From positions 62,001 to 126,000 of the forward strand of contig JAEPQH010000008.1 of NCBI GenBank assembly GCA_017640605.1: DNA of 64,000 nt, in the 5' to 3' direction. Each line of letters opens with the position of its first letter. Positions within the stretch are counted from its first letter, which is position 1. This DNA is from Balneolaceae bacterium (GTDB lineage: Bacteria > Bacteroidota > Rhodothermia > Balneolales > Balneolaceae). Position numbers and translations under genes: made by a program. This document shows positions 63,886-64,000 of the stretch, piece by piece. Under the pieces are notes generated by a model. It had not been told where the DNA came from. It did not search any database and worked only from the letters and a program-made list of their open reading frames with translations.

Positions 63886-64000
63886 TTATCCGATAAATCC
63901 TAGAACAGACTGTGGTCCGTTATTCGCTTGAGCTAAGGCTGAGGTAGCCGTCTGCTGCAGAATCTGCAATCTAACTGATTCGGATTGTTCTTTCGCGAAA
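63886..64000 (-). CDS. fliC: Flagellin, C-terminal end (gene runs off the window)
   Basis: Only the last 37 codons are here: SVRLQILQQTATSALAQAN followed by NGPQSVLGFIG and stop. This is the D0 C-terminal helix of flagellin, needed for filament packing. The gene has its own terminator. It shows that the organism is or was flagellated. Confidence 0.88.
   Translation of the reverse strand, partial: FAKEQSESVRLQILQQTATSALAQANNGPQSVLGFIG

Overview
The window looks like chromosomal DNA of an AT-leaning, flagellated, Gram-negative bacterium of the Balneolota/Rhodothermota/Bacteroidota group, most like a Balneolaceae relative. The pointers are a type IX secretion (T9SS) C-terminal sorting domain on the DUF1501 protein, many exported beta-propeller proteins, LMW-PTP-type ArsC with DUF6428 and ArsN2, HisKA_2 kinases, a GxxExxY gene, and a flagellin C-terminus at the right edge. 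The taxon is inferred from gene content; no rRNA or tRNA was seen. About 52 genes fill the window densely, with many 4-base ATGA overlaps and convergent ends a few bases apart.

Layout. 1-3.1 kb: a CstB-like persulfide dioxygenase/rhodanese (cut by the window edge) and a split YeeE/YedE transporter, divergent from a GntR/HutC regulator that has a near-perfect 24-bp palindrome in the shared promoter region. 3.1-6.1 kb: DinB-like protein, a translationally coupled glycosyltransferase/LpxH-like phosphoesterase pair, and an OsmC protein. 6.1-9.7 kb: an exported DUF1501/DUF1800 pair and a small Cys-containing lipoprotein. 9.7-13.0 kb: a three-gene unit of glutamine-synthetase-like ligase, APH-like kinase and HAD-IIA protein, ended by a 491-bp cassette in which a GxxExxY (PD-(D/E)xK) gene lies between 38-bp inverted repeats. 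13.6-20.3 kb: S9 peptidase, M20 peptidase and GcvP. 20.5-23.7 kb: two secreted beta-propeller proteins. 23.7-29.9 kb: arsC, a pseudo-receiver, DUF6428, arsR and arsN2, joined to an MFS/PH-domain operon, with two ArsR-type palindromes abutting start codons.

30-37 kb: a 1392-residue multi-PAS HisKA_2 kinase with six PAS repeats of exactly 131 residues each, then an OmpR-type two-component pair. 37-43.1 kb: a PDZ protein, a NEW3-like membrane-anchored protein and an ABC exporter with two paralogous permeases. 43.2-50 kb: GAF protein with a small partner, DUF5009-type acyltransferase, 6-bladed propeller lipoprotein, CoA-transferase and a large lipoprotein of unknown function. 50.3-57.2 kb: a second orphan HisKA_2 kinase, two ABC-F proteins (EttA-like and Uup-like) flanking an 812-bp gene-free island of degenerate REP-like repeats, and a YgjP-type metallopeptidase. 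57.2-64 kb: sortilin-type propeller protein, SnoaL-like protein, aldo/keto reductase, transglutaminase-like exported protein, and the end of a flagellin gene.

The items most worth a second look are the GxxExxY inverted-repeat cassette, the ligase/kinase/HAD gene cluster, the fixed-period PAS array, the REP-like island, and the GntR and ArsR operator arrangements. No CRISPR array, complete prophage or classical IS was seen.
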